Positions 17,744-27,225 of a stretch of DNA of 53,407 nucleotides are shown piece after piece. The DNA comes from Spirochaetia bacterium UBA6919 (GTDB lineage: Bacteria > Spirochaetota > UBA6919), in the NCBI GenBank assembly GCA_002450905.1, contig DKAT01000036.1:1-53407 (forward strand). The letters run 5' to 3'. The notes under the pieces were generated by a model, which saw only the letters and a program-made list of their open reading frames with translations, did not search any database and was not told where the DNA came from. The position numbers and the translations under genes were made by a program. The first letter of the stretch is position 1, and the number at the start of each line of letters is the position of its first letter.

Positions 17744-18348
17744 ATTACCCAGGTTGTCATACAACGCATGTTCTGTACATTGGTTGTTTTGATGGGATCC
17801 AGGAATGCCCCTCCTAATTTCGATGTGATGGATAATAATTTTTCTTCATCCACCAGAAAACGATCTGAACCATCTGGAAGATGATAACGGTTGTTCCCTA
17901 AGGGGCTTATTTTATTTTCAATTCCTATAGAAGAAGCCAGCCTTGCAAATAACATCCCTCCTTCCTCCAAAACTCTCCATAGTTCATGGATCATTCCATT
18001 AAAATGATTGTCATCCCTTGCAAAATGAAGGATTGCACTAGCAATAACTACATCAAAATAATTATCAGAAAAAGGTATTTTATCGACTAAAGCTACCTGA
18101 TAATTCGTAAGCGGAAGATCTGGTGCTAATTGAGAAGACAATTTTCTTGTATATTCAATGGCTTCCGGTGATTGATCGATCGCAAAAACTGGATATCCTG
18201 TATTTAAAAAGTATATAATGTTACGTCCATAACCACAACCCGCATCGAGAATCTTCATTCGATTACTGAAACGCCCTTTCAGGATTTGATCCAATAAATA
18301 GATATCGATTTCTCCCAATAGTTCATTTAAATTTATATGTGATTTCAT
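17722..18348 (-). CDS. Class I SAM-dependent methyltransferase
   Basis: The product is 208 residues. Rossmann motif I is ILDAGCGYGRNIIYFL (about residues 33-48), followed by the acidic end of strand 2 in VFAIDQSPEAI. The post-motif YFDVVIASAILHFA is typical of Methyltransf_11/25 proteins. The C-terminal half carries no recognisable substrate domain, so the acceptor is unknown. The ribosome-binding site AGGAGT is embedded in the last codons of the POT transporter gene, whose stop lies three bases before this ATG, so the pair forms one operon. The 3' end overlaps the porin terminator. Confidence 0.8.
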   Translation of the reverse strand: MKSHINLNELLGEIDIYLLDQILKGRFSNRMKILDAGCGYGRNIIYFLNTGYPVFAIDQSPEAIEYTRKLSSQLAPDLPLTNYQVALVDKIPFSDNYFDVVIASAILHFARDDNHFNGMIHELWRVLEEGGMLFARLASSIGIENKISPLGNNRYHLPDGSDRFLVDEEKLLSITSKLGGAFLDPIKTTNVQNMRCMTTWVIKKGDKN

Positions 18349-18351
18349 AAA

Positions 18352-19686
18352 TTACTCCTGAATATAAGACTTTTCTTTATATTTGATCGCCACAATAATG
18401 AATAGAAGTGAGAATATAATCATCAATATTGCAAAGAACCAGTAATATTCAGCTCCCTGGAGTATTAATGATCCATCTTTATTTTGGATAAAGTAATTAA
18501 CCAGAGAAGTAAATGCGTTTCCAAGGCTCACTGATAATAAATAGAAAGACATCATAAAAGATTTCATTTTATTGGGTGCTTGGGTATAGAAAAATTCGAG
18601 AGTAGTGACAGAAACCATGACTTCTGCTGATGTTATGATTATATAAGCGATAATTTGCCAGATGATATTTGGTTTGTGACCAAGAGATATCTCTTCCTCA
18701 ATTAGAGCAATGATGATGAATGAGAAAGTTGTGATAAATAGCCCTATAAGGATTTTACGAGGTGCATTGAGTGGTAATACTTTTTGGAGCATTGGGTAAA
18801 TTAGATAAGAAAATACAGGAATGAATAACATTACTAAAATAGGGTTTGCTGCCTGTATTTGAGAGGGTAGCCACTCGATTCCAAATAGTACCCGATCCAT
18901 TTTATTTGCCTGTAAGACCCAGGACGAGCCAGTTTGTTCAAATAATGACCAAAACATAGATACAAAAAAAAATATGATGATTATCTTTCCCAGAGCAACT
19001 AATCCATCTTTGCTTAGGGTTTCCTTAAAAAAATGAACGCCTCCTGCATGGATATGGATAAATTTATACCGTCCCACCCAAAAGATGATTGTTGCTAGAA
19101 GCATTAAAAGCCCTGGGATCCCAAAGGCGAGGTGAGGACCATAGTTATTCAAAAGAATAGGTGTTAATAGGGATGACACAAACGCTCCCAGGTTAATGGA
19201 GAAATAGAACCATCCAAAGACCTTTGAAAGAAGATGACTGTTTTGTACCCCAAATTGATCTCCCACATGGGCAGAGACACAGGGCTTAATCCCTCCTGAA
19301 CCAATAGCAATTAAAGTTAGACCAATAGAAAGTCCAATTCGTGTATCATCTAGTGCAAGAGCAAGATGTCCCAGGCAATACACAATAGACAGAGTGATGA
19401 TGGTTTTATACTTCCCTAAAAATATGTCACTAATTAAGGATCCGATGATGGGAAAGAAATAGGCTAGGGTGACAAACAGATGATAATAAACCTTTGCATC
19501 TGCTTCTGATAAGATACTGGGTTTACCCGAGGAATCCATCAGATACTTGGTCATGAAGACAACTAAAATAGTTTTCATCCCATAGAAGCTGAAACGTTCA
19601 GCCAATTCATTCCCAATGATATAAGGAATACCCTTTGGCATCGAATCAGACGGAACCGGACTTTCAAGATATTTATTCTGTTTCAT
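18352..19686 (-). CDS. Proton-dependent oligopeptide transporter (POT/PTR2 family)
   Basis: The product is 444 residues with 12 or more spans. Family signatures are visible: GNELAERFSFYGMKTILVVF (the ExxERFxYYG motif, with F for the first Y), GKYKTIITLSIVYCLGHLAL, GSGGIKPCVSAHVGDQF, and FGWFYFSINLGAF, the second POT signature. These proteins import di- and tripeptides with protons. The start is the ATG at 19686 following GAGGTGA; a TTG two codons upstream is possible. It is followed three bases after its stop by a methyltransferase gene. Length is at the short end for the family but all motifs are present. No peptidase lies nearby. Confidence 0.9.
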   Translation of the reverse strand: MKQNKYLESPVPSDSMPKGIPYIIGNELAERFSFYGMKTILVVFMTKYLMDSSGKPSILSEADAKVYYHLFVTLAYFFPIIGSLISDIFLGKYKTIITLSIVYCLGHLALALDDTRIGLSIGLTLIAIGSGGIKPCVSAHVGDQFGVQNSHLLSKVFGWFYFSINLGAFVSSLLTPILLNNYGPHLAFGIPGLLMLLATIIFWVGRYKFIHIHAGGVHFFKETLSKDGLVALGKIIIIFFFVSMFWSLFEQTGSSWVLQANKMDRVLFGIEWLPSQIQAANPILVMLFIPVFSYLIYPMLQKVLPLNAPRKILIGLFITTFSFIIIALIEEEISLGHKPNIIWQIIAYIIITSAEVMVSVTTLEFFYTQAPNKMKSFMMSFYLLSVSLGNAFTSLVNYFIQNKDGSLILQGAEYYWFFAILMIIFSLLFIIVAIKYKEKSYIQE

Positions 19687-20097
19687 GAACAATGATCACC
19701 TCAATTTTTTTTAAAATAGATAAACGGCATACCCATAAGAACAATCTCAGGAGAATCATGGGAAAAGTATGGGAAAATCTAAAGAACAAATTAAAGACCC
19801 ATCACCCTAATTCCTCCAAAATTTCATCACTCGTAATTGTCCCTTTACCCCTATAGGTACAAGGATAGGATAAGGGTACCCCCACCAATCCGTCACCCTG
19901 AGCATCCCAAAAGTCTTTCTGAAGACTATATCCGTGATCCTATACACAACAAACGTCATCCTTAACTTAATTCAGGATCTCTTCCAAATCGTTCACTAAG
20001 CCCAATACGGTTGTTGAGCGGAGTCGAACCACAAAACAAATCACTACAACCATTACACCACCTAACAAAGATACCACCCTTAATTTATCATACATTC
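19687..20097. other. Gene-free interval rich in short palindromes
   Basis: 411 bp with no coding potential. Its base composition (many C/G runs such as GGGTACCCCC near 19874) contrasts with the AT-rich surroundings. It contains the REP-like segment described separately. No tRNA or rRNA is present. Confidence 0.55.
19891..20030. repeat. REP-like extragenic palindrome remnants
   Basis: Three elements recur here in the order seen in widespread bacterial extragenic repeats. They are CGTCACCCTGAGC (19891-19903), an interrupted palindrome at 19958-19978 (ATCCTTAA, five bases, TTCAGGAT; seven of eight pairs), and TTGAGCGGAGTCGAACC (20014-20030). A 6-bp perfect hairpin AGTCTT/AAGACT lies at 19912-19927. 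Mismatches suggest decay. No RAYT or other transposase is in the window. The resemblance to known repeats is from memory. Confidence 0.45.
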
Positions 20098-20337
20098 CTA
20101 TTCTATATATCTCTTAAATACTTCTTCTAAAAGTTCTTCATCTGTATAAATCTTACCATCGCTCCGAAATCTTTCTAAAATAATGTCTTTACCCTCTTGA
20201 AAATTAACTTTCCAATATTCACCTGGCACTTCAACAATTACTAAAGCATAAACATCAGTTATTTTAACTAATTTAAAATTAATTTTAACTTCCTGTAATT
20301 TTTGTAAGAAATTAAACAATTCAAAACCAATATTCAT
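20098..20337 (-). CDS. Small protein, intact copy 1 of a three-copy tandem family
   Basis: The product is 79 residues. Its pattern is LFNFLQKLQEVKINFKL, then VIVEVPGEYWKVNF, ERFRSDGKIYTDEELLEEVF. It matches a widespread unnamed family of 70-90-residue proteins (consensus around VPGERWEVEF and SxGxI-x-EELLEELF) that I recall from cyanobacteria and other bacteria; no function is established to my knowledge. No signal peptide. A GGA-containing purine run lies about 12 bases before the ATG. Two damaged relatives lie directly upstream on the same strand. It sits beside REP-like repeats, in the most accessory-looking part of the window. Confidence 0.7.
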   Translation of the reverse strand: MNIGFELFNFLQKLQEVKINFKLVKITDVYALVIVEVPGEYWKVNFQEGKDIILERFRSDGKIYTDEELLEEVFKRYIE

Positions 20338-20375
20338 TCGTTAAACTTTTCCATTTATTAAAATGTATTTAAAAA

Positions 20376-20625
20376 TTAATCAGAATATTCTTCGATAAGC
20401 CGATACAATTCTTTGTTACTATAATTTTTACAACTTATTTTCTTGAATATTTATTTGTCGATATCACCATTATCCTGAAATTCAATTTCCCAAAATTCAT
20501 CTGGTAATTCTATTATAACTGCAATTGTAGAATATGTTAGATGAACCACAGTATAACTAATTTTAGCATCAAGTAATTTCTGTAAAAATTGAATCAATTT
20601 TTTTATATATATTCTTATTTTTCAT
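20376..20625 (-). pseudogene. Copy 2 of the small tandem family, frameshifted and with an internal stop
   Basis: Reading the minus strand gives LIQFLQKLLDAKISYTVV, then VIIELPDEFWEIEF, clearly homologous to copies 1 and 3. An in-frame TAA at 20453-20451 cuts it after GDIDK. Translation beyond it continues in the same frame through KELYRLIEEYSD to a final stop at 20378-20376, as expected if a GAA became TAA. Upstream, the only sensible ATG (20625) is out of frame with this body because of a run of seven A; six or nine A would restore it. The ATG overlaps the stop of copy 3 (ATGA), so the copies were once translationally coupled. Two independent lesions make it a pseudogene. Confidence 0.7.
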
Positions 20626-20807
20626 ATTTTCCTAATCCTTATATCTTCTAAAATTTCTTCACCATAAATTTCACCATTACTTAAGAATTTTTCTACACGT
20701 ACTTCTTGTACTGCATCCTCATAAAGAAATTCTATCTCCCACAATTCACCAGGAAATGGAATTGTTACCATAATACCATGATAAGTTGAATGATATAAGG
20801 TATACAC
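20622..20807 (-). CDS. Copy 3 of the small tandem family, probably start-codon-damaged
   Basis: From the GTG at 20807 the product is 61 residues, with IPFPGELWEIEF and VEKFLSNGEIYGEEILEDI matching copies 1 and 2. The homologous frame extends 20 codons further upstream (to 20867) and encodes KKLLDFLNKLNDYKI, equivalent to the N-terminus of the other copies. That extension begins with ATA where an ATG is expected, and an AAAAGG site sits eight bases before it. So the native start seems to have mutated from ATG to ATA, leaving either no product or a shortened one. The body is otherwise intact. Confidence 0.55.
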   Translation of the reverse strand: MYTLYHSTYHGIMVTIPFPGELWEIEFLYEDAVQEVRVEKFLSNGEIYGEEILEDIRIRKI

Positions 20808-20953
20808 AATTTTATAATCATTTAGTTTATTAAGAAAATCAAGTAATTTTTTATATGTTTTATTTATTTATCTAACCTTTTTTGCACCAAGATTTTATTA
20901 ACTGTCCTATATCCAAGAATAGGTTTAAAACCATCTGCTTAGAGGATTATATG

Positions 20954-23900
20954 CTAACTTCTTTTCTGATCTTGTAATATCCTTTCAAGGAGGATTCGCA
21001 CTATGGGAAATATAATATGCGGAAAATCATTGATTAAATCTCTGAATCTCTCATTCTTAATGGCAATGGTGTTTGTATCTTCTATCGCTTCCACGGTGGC
21101 AGTCCGTTTCCCTCCTGTTAAAATGGCGATTTCTCCTAAATGAGCCGGTGGTGTAACCTCAACCACAACGGATCCTCTCAACACCCGAACCCGTCCATGT
21201 TCAAGAATAAATAACTCACTTCCTATTTCATCCTCTTTCATAAGAAGATCACCTGCAGGAAAAAACACTTCCTCAGATATTTCGCTGATTAATTTTAAAT
21301 CCTGTGAGGATAGTTCAGAAAAAAATGGTACTTTCTTTAAAATCAGTATCTTTTCAAAAATAGATAACATTGTCTTACCTTCAACTTTATTAATCTGAAG
21401 TGCTTCTTGTATAAATTTATCGTGAATAACTTTATTATTAAACAGATCTATTATATCATCCCTTAAAATATCCTTCTCTGTAGAGAATTTTAAATAGGTA
21501 TAAAGAGCAATTGCCTGAATCCACTTGCTTGAATGATTTTTTATTATATTAATCAATAGGTCAGACGAATCATTATGAATAGAAATATTTTTTTCTTCCA
21601 AATATTTTTTCCAAAGAAAGCGATTTTCCCATAAATTATAATATCGATGAATTATTTTATCAGAAGAATATTTTGCCTGATTATCGATGATTTCAAGGCA
21701 TTTTTTCGATAAATCTTTTTTGGATGAGAACAACCACTCCATCATATTTTGAACATCTTCTGAGGAAGGTAAATTTAATAGCTCTATAAATATTATTTTT
21801 TGGATTATTTCTCTTACTTTCTCCTGCAAAACCCACTGGAGTAGATCAAAATCATTTGATTTTTTTAATGATGTATATAATTCCATATTATATTCAAGAA
21901 TATTATTGAGTTCGTGGTCAATCTGCTTAATGAATATAGATTTATTGAATTTATTTTTCATAGTATTTTTTACGACGATAATCGATTGCTGAAAGACTTT
22001 TAAACGGGTTTCTGGTGAAAAGATTAATGAATCAAGGGTTGAAGACTCAAGATATTCTAATTTTCCTGCCATGTTAACTAATATCACTTGTTCATATTCT
22101 GTAAAATTATCAAACTGATCCCAAAGCAATTGGAATATTTGTTCTTCACAGGGAGTTTTAGAGAACAGATTAAATAATCTCCTTCTATACACACCCTGAC
22201 ATCTAATAATTAATAAGTAATAAGTCTCAGAAAGAAAGTTATCAGTTCCATCTTCGATTAATTCAGCGGAATCAATCCATTTTTCTAATAATTTCTCATT
22301 CTCTGATATCAGTGTTGAAATATTTTTAATAATACTTTTATCTTTTAATTGCACAGCACATTCCATCGATATAATAATATTCCTTTCACCTACTTGAAAA
22401 TGAGGAGAACTTATTAAACTATATATTTTTTCGCTCTCTTCCACTGATGAATGGTTAATAAGATATAAATATGCTCTACTGATAAGTAATGGTGGGTTAG
22501 ATTCATTAAAAATAATTTGATCTATACGGGATCTTGATATTTCAAAATAATGAGATTTATTTTCCAGTAAAGTAGTCAGTATCTCATCATCATTATTAGT
22601 TTCAATTAATAGATTGAGAAAATTAATATCCTGTGGATTAGGATGTTTTATTAAATGCCTTATAATTAATATTTGGATATCTCTGTTTTTTTGAGGATAA
22701 ACATCCCGTAGAAATAAATGAATATCGGGGGAAGTGAACTTCTCATTGGTATTAAGGAGGAGAAGAATTTCATCATCAGAAGCCCTTTCAAAAAACTGTT
22801 TTATATATTCCACATCAATTTGTTCATCAATATTATGTTTTAACGTCCTCGCCTCTGCTATTGCGGAACCACTATAAAATAATTGTTCCTTTAATGTATT
22901 GATATACTCTTTCTTTAGTCGAAATCCCACGAAGATGTATAATAAACCACCGCTGATAGCCAATACACTAACTCCCTCATGTCCCCATAATTTTTCTAAT
23001 ATTAAAATACTACTACTTGCAATGGCTGTGGCACCAGCCTTAATAAACCCACGTAATATTGTTCTAACCGTATTTTTTTCCTGATGGTGAATTGCATTTA
23101 ATAACAAGTCATTGATTAATTGATAATAAATATCTTTAAATTGTCTTCGGATGAATTGTCCCATTACTCCTATGGATATTCCAGGAAAGAAAAATAATAA
23201 GATCGACGTGATAAATGTACTCATAGGAAATATTAATATATTATTCGCTATACCAGCTCTCTTAATCAGGTAAGGAAATAAAAATAATTGAATGATCAGA
23301 CTAAGACCATTTGCCAGACCATTGAATATACCAAGAAATGATACAAGTTCTTTTTGGGTTGGGAAGTGATCATTGAATACCTTGTTGGTAAGAAAATCCA
23401 TTGAATAGATTAGAAGAGTACCAAGAACAGTTCCTAATGTCAAATAGAATAAAAATGATTTTCCTAAAAAAGATTTAGTGTATAACTTTATCTTCCGTGT
23501 AAATGATCCCTGAAAACCTCTTTTACCCCGAACTGGAGCCCATCCATAGATTGGTTTTCCTTTAATGATAAGCCATTGAACTAGGGGATATAAAAAAATA
23601 GTTAACAACACCCACCATAATAACAAATTATAAATATTTACATAAGATGTGATCCATTGAAGGGCAAATCCACTAAATATACCGCCAACAGTTCCAATAC
23701 CCGCAATGATAGGGAATTCTCGTTTTCCTGTTTCAATATCATAATATCGGGTACTGAGATTCCACACCAAATTTGTTGTAATGAAAGATGAACCTTCAGC
23801 AAAAATCCCTAATAAGAATATCCCAACAGTACTTACAAGGGGTATTTTAAAAAAATACCATCCCCAAAATATTAATAATATAAAAGTTAGTACTATCGAA

Positions 23901-24121
23901 GATCCTGAATATAATCGCTCAACAGGATATTTCTTTCCCAGCTTGATGAATTGACGGCTTAAAATAACGAGTATGATTGCGTTAACAAAAAATAGATAGG
24001 GAAGGATTTGAACCCCAAATTGTTTGAGTAGCAGGGCTGTACTGATGCTTGTCCCGGTAACACGGATTCCAACAGCTAAAAAATTCAATAAAGAGAATAA
24101 GATTACACGACTTATATCCAC
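20954..24121 (-). CDS. ATP/ADP-translocase-like transporter fused to HEAT-type repeats and a cNMP-binding domain
   Basis: The product is 1055 residues in three parts. Residues 1-415 hold about 12 spans like those of the nucleotide-transporter (NTT/Npt) branch of the major facilitator clan, including GIGTVGGIFSGFALQW and the loop FIRRQFKDIYYQLINDLLLNAI. Residues about 420-930 form a helical-repeat region of HEAT/ARM type, with phrases such as ILIIRHLIKHPN and ILTTLLENKSHYF. Residues about 935-1050 are a CAP-type cyclic-nucleotide-binding domain with GSELFILEHGRVRVLRG, the phosphate-binding segment HLGEIAILTGGKRTATVEA and a C-terminal helix. This fusion is known in Leptospira and chlamydia-related bacteria. 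It starts at GTG with a weak ribosome-binding site. Nucleotide-gated transport is an inference. Confidence 0.75.
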   Translation of the reverse strand: MDISRVILFSLLNFLAVGIRVTGTSISTALLLKQFGVQILPYLFFVNAIILVILSRQFIKLGKKYPVERLYSGSSIVLTFILLIFWGWYFFKIPLVSTVGIFLLGIFAEGSSFITTNLVWNLSTRYYDIETGKREFPIIAGIGTVGGIFSGFALQWITSYVNIYNLLLWWVLLTIFLYPLVQWLIIKGKPIYGWAPVRGKRGFQGSFTRKIKLYTKSFLGKSFLFYLTLGTVLGTLLIYSMDFLTNKVFNDHFPTQKELVSFLGIFNGLANGLSLIIQLFLFPYLIKRAGIANNILIFPMSTFITSILLFFFPGISIGVMGQFIRRQFKDIYYQLINDLLLNAIHHQEKNTVRTILRGFIKAGATAIASSSILILEKLWGHEGVSVLAISGGLLYIFVGFRLKKEYINTLKEQLFYSGSAIAEARTLKHNIDEQIDVEYIKQFFERASDDEILLLLNTNEKFTSPDIHLFLRDVYPQKNRDIQILIIRHLIKHPNPQDINFLNLLIETNNDDEILTTLLENKSHYFEISRSRIDQIIFNESNPPLLISRAYLYLINHSSVEESEKIYSLISSPHFQVGERNIIISMECAVQLKDKSIIKNISTLISENEKLLEKWIDSAELIEDGTDNFLSETYYLLIIRCQGVYRRRLFNLFSKTPCEEQIFQLLWDQFDNFTEYEQVILVNMAGKLEYLESSTLDSLIFSPETRLKVFQQSIIVVKNTMKNKFNKSIFIKQIDHELNNILEYNMELYTSLKKSNDFDLLQWVLQEKVREIIQKIIFIELLNLPSSEDVQNMMEWLFSSKKDLSKKCLEIIDNQAKYSSDKIIHRYYNLWENRFLWKKYLEEKNISIHNDSSDLLINIIKNHSSKWIQAIALYTYLKFSTEKDILRDDIIDLFNNKVIHDKFIQEALQINKVEGKTMLSIFEKILILKKVPFFSELSSQDLKLISEISEEVFFPAGDLLMKEDEIGSELFILEHGRVRVLRGSVVVEVTPPAHLGEIAILTGGKRTATVEAIEDTNTIAIKNERFRDLINDFPHIIFPIVRILLERILQDQKRS

Positions 24122-24324
24122 AATTTTCTTATCAATTCCTTTTGATATATAAAAAATATGTTTCTGTACCCGCTTTCTTCTGAAAGGCTGCTAAACAGAA
24201 TATAGATATAAAAATCGTTATCTGATTAACACGCGGATAAGTCTATACAATTATTAATATATTTAGAAGCTATTATCGAGTTGACAATTTATAAATCTTT
24301 AATGAAAATAGAAATATATTTAAT

Positions 24325-25008
24325 TCATTTAACTCTCTCAGGTAAATCGAGCTGATATCCTTCTTTCTTATCGATAATTTTAAGAGCTCTCTGTATTTTT
24401 TTGATAAGATATTTTTGACGTGTATTAGGCTTAACTTCCTTTCTTGTCTTTCTAATTTGTTTATCTCTAATTTGAATATAAATGTGATAGGGCATTCCAT
24501 ACAATACATAAGCTCGGGTTTCTTTGTGACTAAATATCGGACGCTTATCCTTAACTGATTCAACAACCCCGAGATCTTCAGTATAGCTTGACAATAACCT
24601 CAACCCTCTGAGACGTACAAAACTTTTAGTAACAACAAGTCCCTCCCTGACACGTTCCATATCTTCTCTCTTCCCAACGCCAAGAGATTGCCAGGCTTCA
24701 GCAAATTGTGTAGCAATGATTAATCGGATAGACTGGGCACTTTTCTGCATAGCATCTGCTTTTGCTGATTCCAGAGCTACTTTTCGATATTTTGAATCTG
24801 CTTCGCCCTTAAAAAAAACATATTTTTCTCCATCAATTTGACCAATTCCCCCTTCCCTGCGAGTCCATGATGGCTTTGCCTTATCTACAACAAGTAAAAC
24901 TTTTTGTCCTCGGATATAATGATTTTCGGGTCTTGTCCCATCCCCATTACACTTGAAAAAAAACAAACTAAAGAGCAAAGTCATTGATATTAATATTTTT
25001 GCCAACAT
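24325..25008 (-). CDS. LPP20-like lipoprotein
   Basis: The product is 227 residues. The start is the ATG at 25008, five bases after AGGTGG; an in-frame GTG at 25017 lies within that site. The signal peptide ends in SLFFFKC, with the lipidated cysteine near residue 17, a spirochaete-type lipobox. The mature region has the features of the LPP20/LipL-like fold: PSWTRREGG, VFFKGEADSKYRKVALESAKADAM, then a helical segment and YVLYGMPYHIYIQIRD. A basic tail (residues about 175-227) follows. Proteins of this type are outer- or inner-membrane lipoproteins of unknown role. It is divergent from the VWA lipoprotein gene at 25227. Confidence 0.6.
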   Translation of the reverse strand: MLAKILISMTLLFSLFFFKCNGDGTRPENHYIRGQKVLLVVDKAKPSWTRREGGIGQIDGEKYVFFKGEADSKYRKVALESAKADAMQKSAQSIRLIIATQFAEAWQSLGVGKREDMERVREGLVVTKSFVRLRGLRLLSSYTEDLGVVESVKDKRPIFSHKETRAYVLYGMPYHIYIQIRDKQIRKTRKEVKPNTRQKYLIKKIQRALKIIDKKEGYQLDLPERVK

Positions 25009-25226
25009 AATTTCCACCTTAAAATAATTTTCAGATTAATCAACCTATACCTTACAATTTAGTCCAAATTAATAAAAAAACAATATCATTTTGATTTTTT
25101 TTATAAACTTCAAATTATTGACGACTTATTATCATCAAGAAAAAAAACTTTCGACCGAAAAATCTTATTATATTTTAATATAGATATATATATTTTTCAA
25201 ATTATATCTTTTTTCAGGAGACGAAT

Positions 25227-27035
25227 ATGAAACGTTTTATAATCAATATCATAATATCTCTTTTAATTGTAAGCCTCATAACCTGTACTCAAACTAATGA
25301 TACAAAAAAATCTCCAAAAAAAGATAATAAAGAAACTAAGAGTGACAAAGCAAAAAAAGCTTTTGAAACTCTCTCCAAATCTAAGGAAGGGGAAACAGAT
25401 GTTGAGCACATGAGAAAAAATAAAATCATTGATGTTCAAGCACTCAATCCTGCAACCCAGGTCTCTGTCAATGATTTCAAAGTTAATATCACCCAAATTG
25501 ATAACAGCAAATTCCCTGAAGTAACTCTGGCTGTTAGTATTACCGACAAAGACGGAAATCCGCTCCTCGTAAAACCTGATCTCTTTTATATTGAAGAAAA
25601 TGGTGTTACAATTCCCAAAGATAATATTGTCAGTATTATACAAAAAAAGGATACCGAAAAAAAATCCAATTACACCCCATTAAATGTTTTATTAGCAATT
25701 GATAAAAGCGGCTCTATGGTTGGAAACACTAACAAAGAAGATCAACAACCCCTTGCCTATGCTAAGAAAGCCGCTATTGAATTTATTAATCAGGCAAAAA
25801 AAGAAGATATCATAAAAGTATTTGCATTCAGCGGAGATATTTATCCACTAGGAATTAATAAGGATGCGATCCAGGGTATTGAAAAATTAAAGCCCTCTGG
25901 AGATACTGTTCTCTATGGCGTCCTCTATGAATCTGTAAAAGAGCTCCAGAAGGGAGGAGGAGTGAAGGCTGTTATTCTGTTAACCGATGGGCGTAATGAC
26001 ACCAGAGGAACTGTCAATCCTCAATTGAGAAAGATTACTCTCAGAGATGGTATCAATGCAGCCGATAAACTCGCTATCCCTGTATATACCATTGGCTTTG
26101 GTCAGGGTGCAGATGAATCAATTTTAAAAGAAATTGCCCTGAGAACCCATGCAAAATACTTTCAAACAGGGGATAAAGAACAAATTAGTAATATATACAA
26201 ACTTATCAGGGAAATTATAAGTACTCAATACATAATAACATATCGCTCTAAATCGATTCAACCTGTGACAGATGTCAAAATTGAAATTGGAAAATTCTAT
26301 GATCGCCGTGAATTCACAACTCCGGAACACGTTATAAAACGTGAAAAAAAATTAAGAGAAGAAATACAAATTGTTAAAGACCGTCAAAAAGAATTAGACA
26401 AACAAGAAAAAGAAATTAAAGATAAAATTTCTAATCTGAAAGAACAAGAGCAGTCTATAGCACTAATCAAAGCCAAGCTCAAAGAACAAGAAACAACAAT
26501 AGAAGCTAAAATTAAAGAACTAAATCAAAAAGAAAAAGAATTAAATAATTATGATGAAAGAATTAGAAAACTTGAAGCACAATTAAAAAAAGAAGAAGTC
26601 AATTTATCCAACCTTAAAACAGATCTGGATTCACAATCCGCTACAATGGATGAAAAATCAAAGCGTCTGAATCAATTAGAAAAAGACCAGGCAAATAAAG
26701 AAAAATCTTTAGAAACTAAAGATAGTGAAATTACTAAACGTCAAGATGCTCTGGAAAAAGAGTTAAATGATTATAAGTCTGCAAGAGCAAAATTAACACA
26801 GCAACAAACTGAATTAGAAAACAATCAGGCCAGTTTGAATAAAGAAATTAAAGAAAATAAAACTCTTAAAGATCAATTAAACAATGAAAAACAAAATCTG
26901 GAGAAAGAAAAAGAACGTTTAGGAGAACTAAAAAACAGACTTGATAGCATAATCATTAATATCCAAAATAAATACAAAAAATCATTGGATGAAGCTACTG
27001 ATCAGAAAAAAGAATTAGATAAAATAAAACCATAA
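25227..27035 (+). CDS. VWA-domain lipoprotein with long coiled coil
   Basis: The product is 602 residues. The lipobox is SLITC with C20, followed by a Lys/Ser/Asp-rich linker. A VWA domain runs from about residue 95 to 370, with an intact metal site DKSGS (159-163) and TDGRNDTRG. Strands such as LAIPVYTIGFGQGADESILKEIA, then SKSIQPVTDVKIEI, close the domain. From about residue 375 to the end there is a heptad-patterned helix rich in Lys, Glu and Gln, over 200 residues with almost no proline or glycine. The protein would sit on a membrane with a rod-like periplasmic or surface coiled coil. A CAGGAG site precedes the ATG. The next gene is another secreted coiled-coil protein; the pair may act together. 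Confidence 0.75.
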   Translation: MKRFIINIIISLLIVSLITCTQTNDTKKSPKKDNKETKSDKAKKAFETLSKSKEGETDVEHMRKNKIIDVQALNPATQVSVNDFKVNITQIDNSKFPEVTLAVSITDKDGNPLLVKPDLFYIEENGVTIPKDNIVSIIQKKDTEKKSNYTPLNVLLAIDKSGSMVGNTNKEDQQPLAYAKKAAIEFINQAKKEDIIKVFAFSGDIYPLGINKDAIQGIEKLKPSGDTVLYGVLYESVKELQKGGGVKAVILLTDGRNDTRGTVNPQLRKITLRDGINAADKLAIPVYTIGFGQGADESILKEIALRTHAKYFQTGDKEQISNIYKLIREIISTQYIITYRSKSIQPVTDVKIEIGKFYDRREFTTPEHVIKREKKLREEIQIVKDRQKELDKQEKEIKDKISNLKEQEQSIALIKAKLKEQETTIEAKIKELNQKEKELNNYDERIRKLEAQLKKEEVNLSNLKTDLDSQSATMDEKSKRLNQLEKDQANKEKSLETKDSEITKRQDALEKELNDYKSARAKLTQQQTELENNQASLNKEIKENKTLKDQLNNEKQNLEKEKERLGELKNRLDSIIINIQNKYKKSLDEATDQKKELDKIKP

Positions 27036-27225
27036 TTTATATTCAAATTATTTTAAACCAAGAATAGATCATTTCACTAAAATAAAATATTTTCCACTAA
27101 ATCATTAATATCTTTTATTAAATGCTTGACACAATCTAAAAAATATCATTTTATTAAGAATACCACTTGCCTTTTCAACAGATTAGAATTATTTTAACTG
27201 TCATTGACCAATTATTGGAGGTTAC

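Noticed and set aside
20004..20034. Minus-strand GGTTCGACTCC resembling a tRNA T-arm
   Set aside because: The five-base stem does not pair, and no anticodon or acceptor arm is present; it is part of the REP-like repeat.
25149..25160. TTTCGACCGAAA palindrome upstream of the VWA lipoprotein gene
   Set aside because: Only five pairs per arm; short enough to occur by chance.
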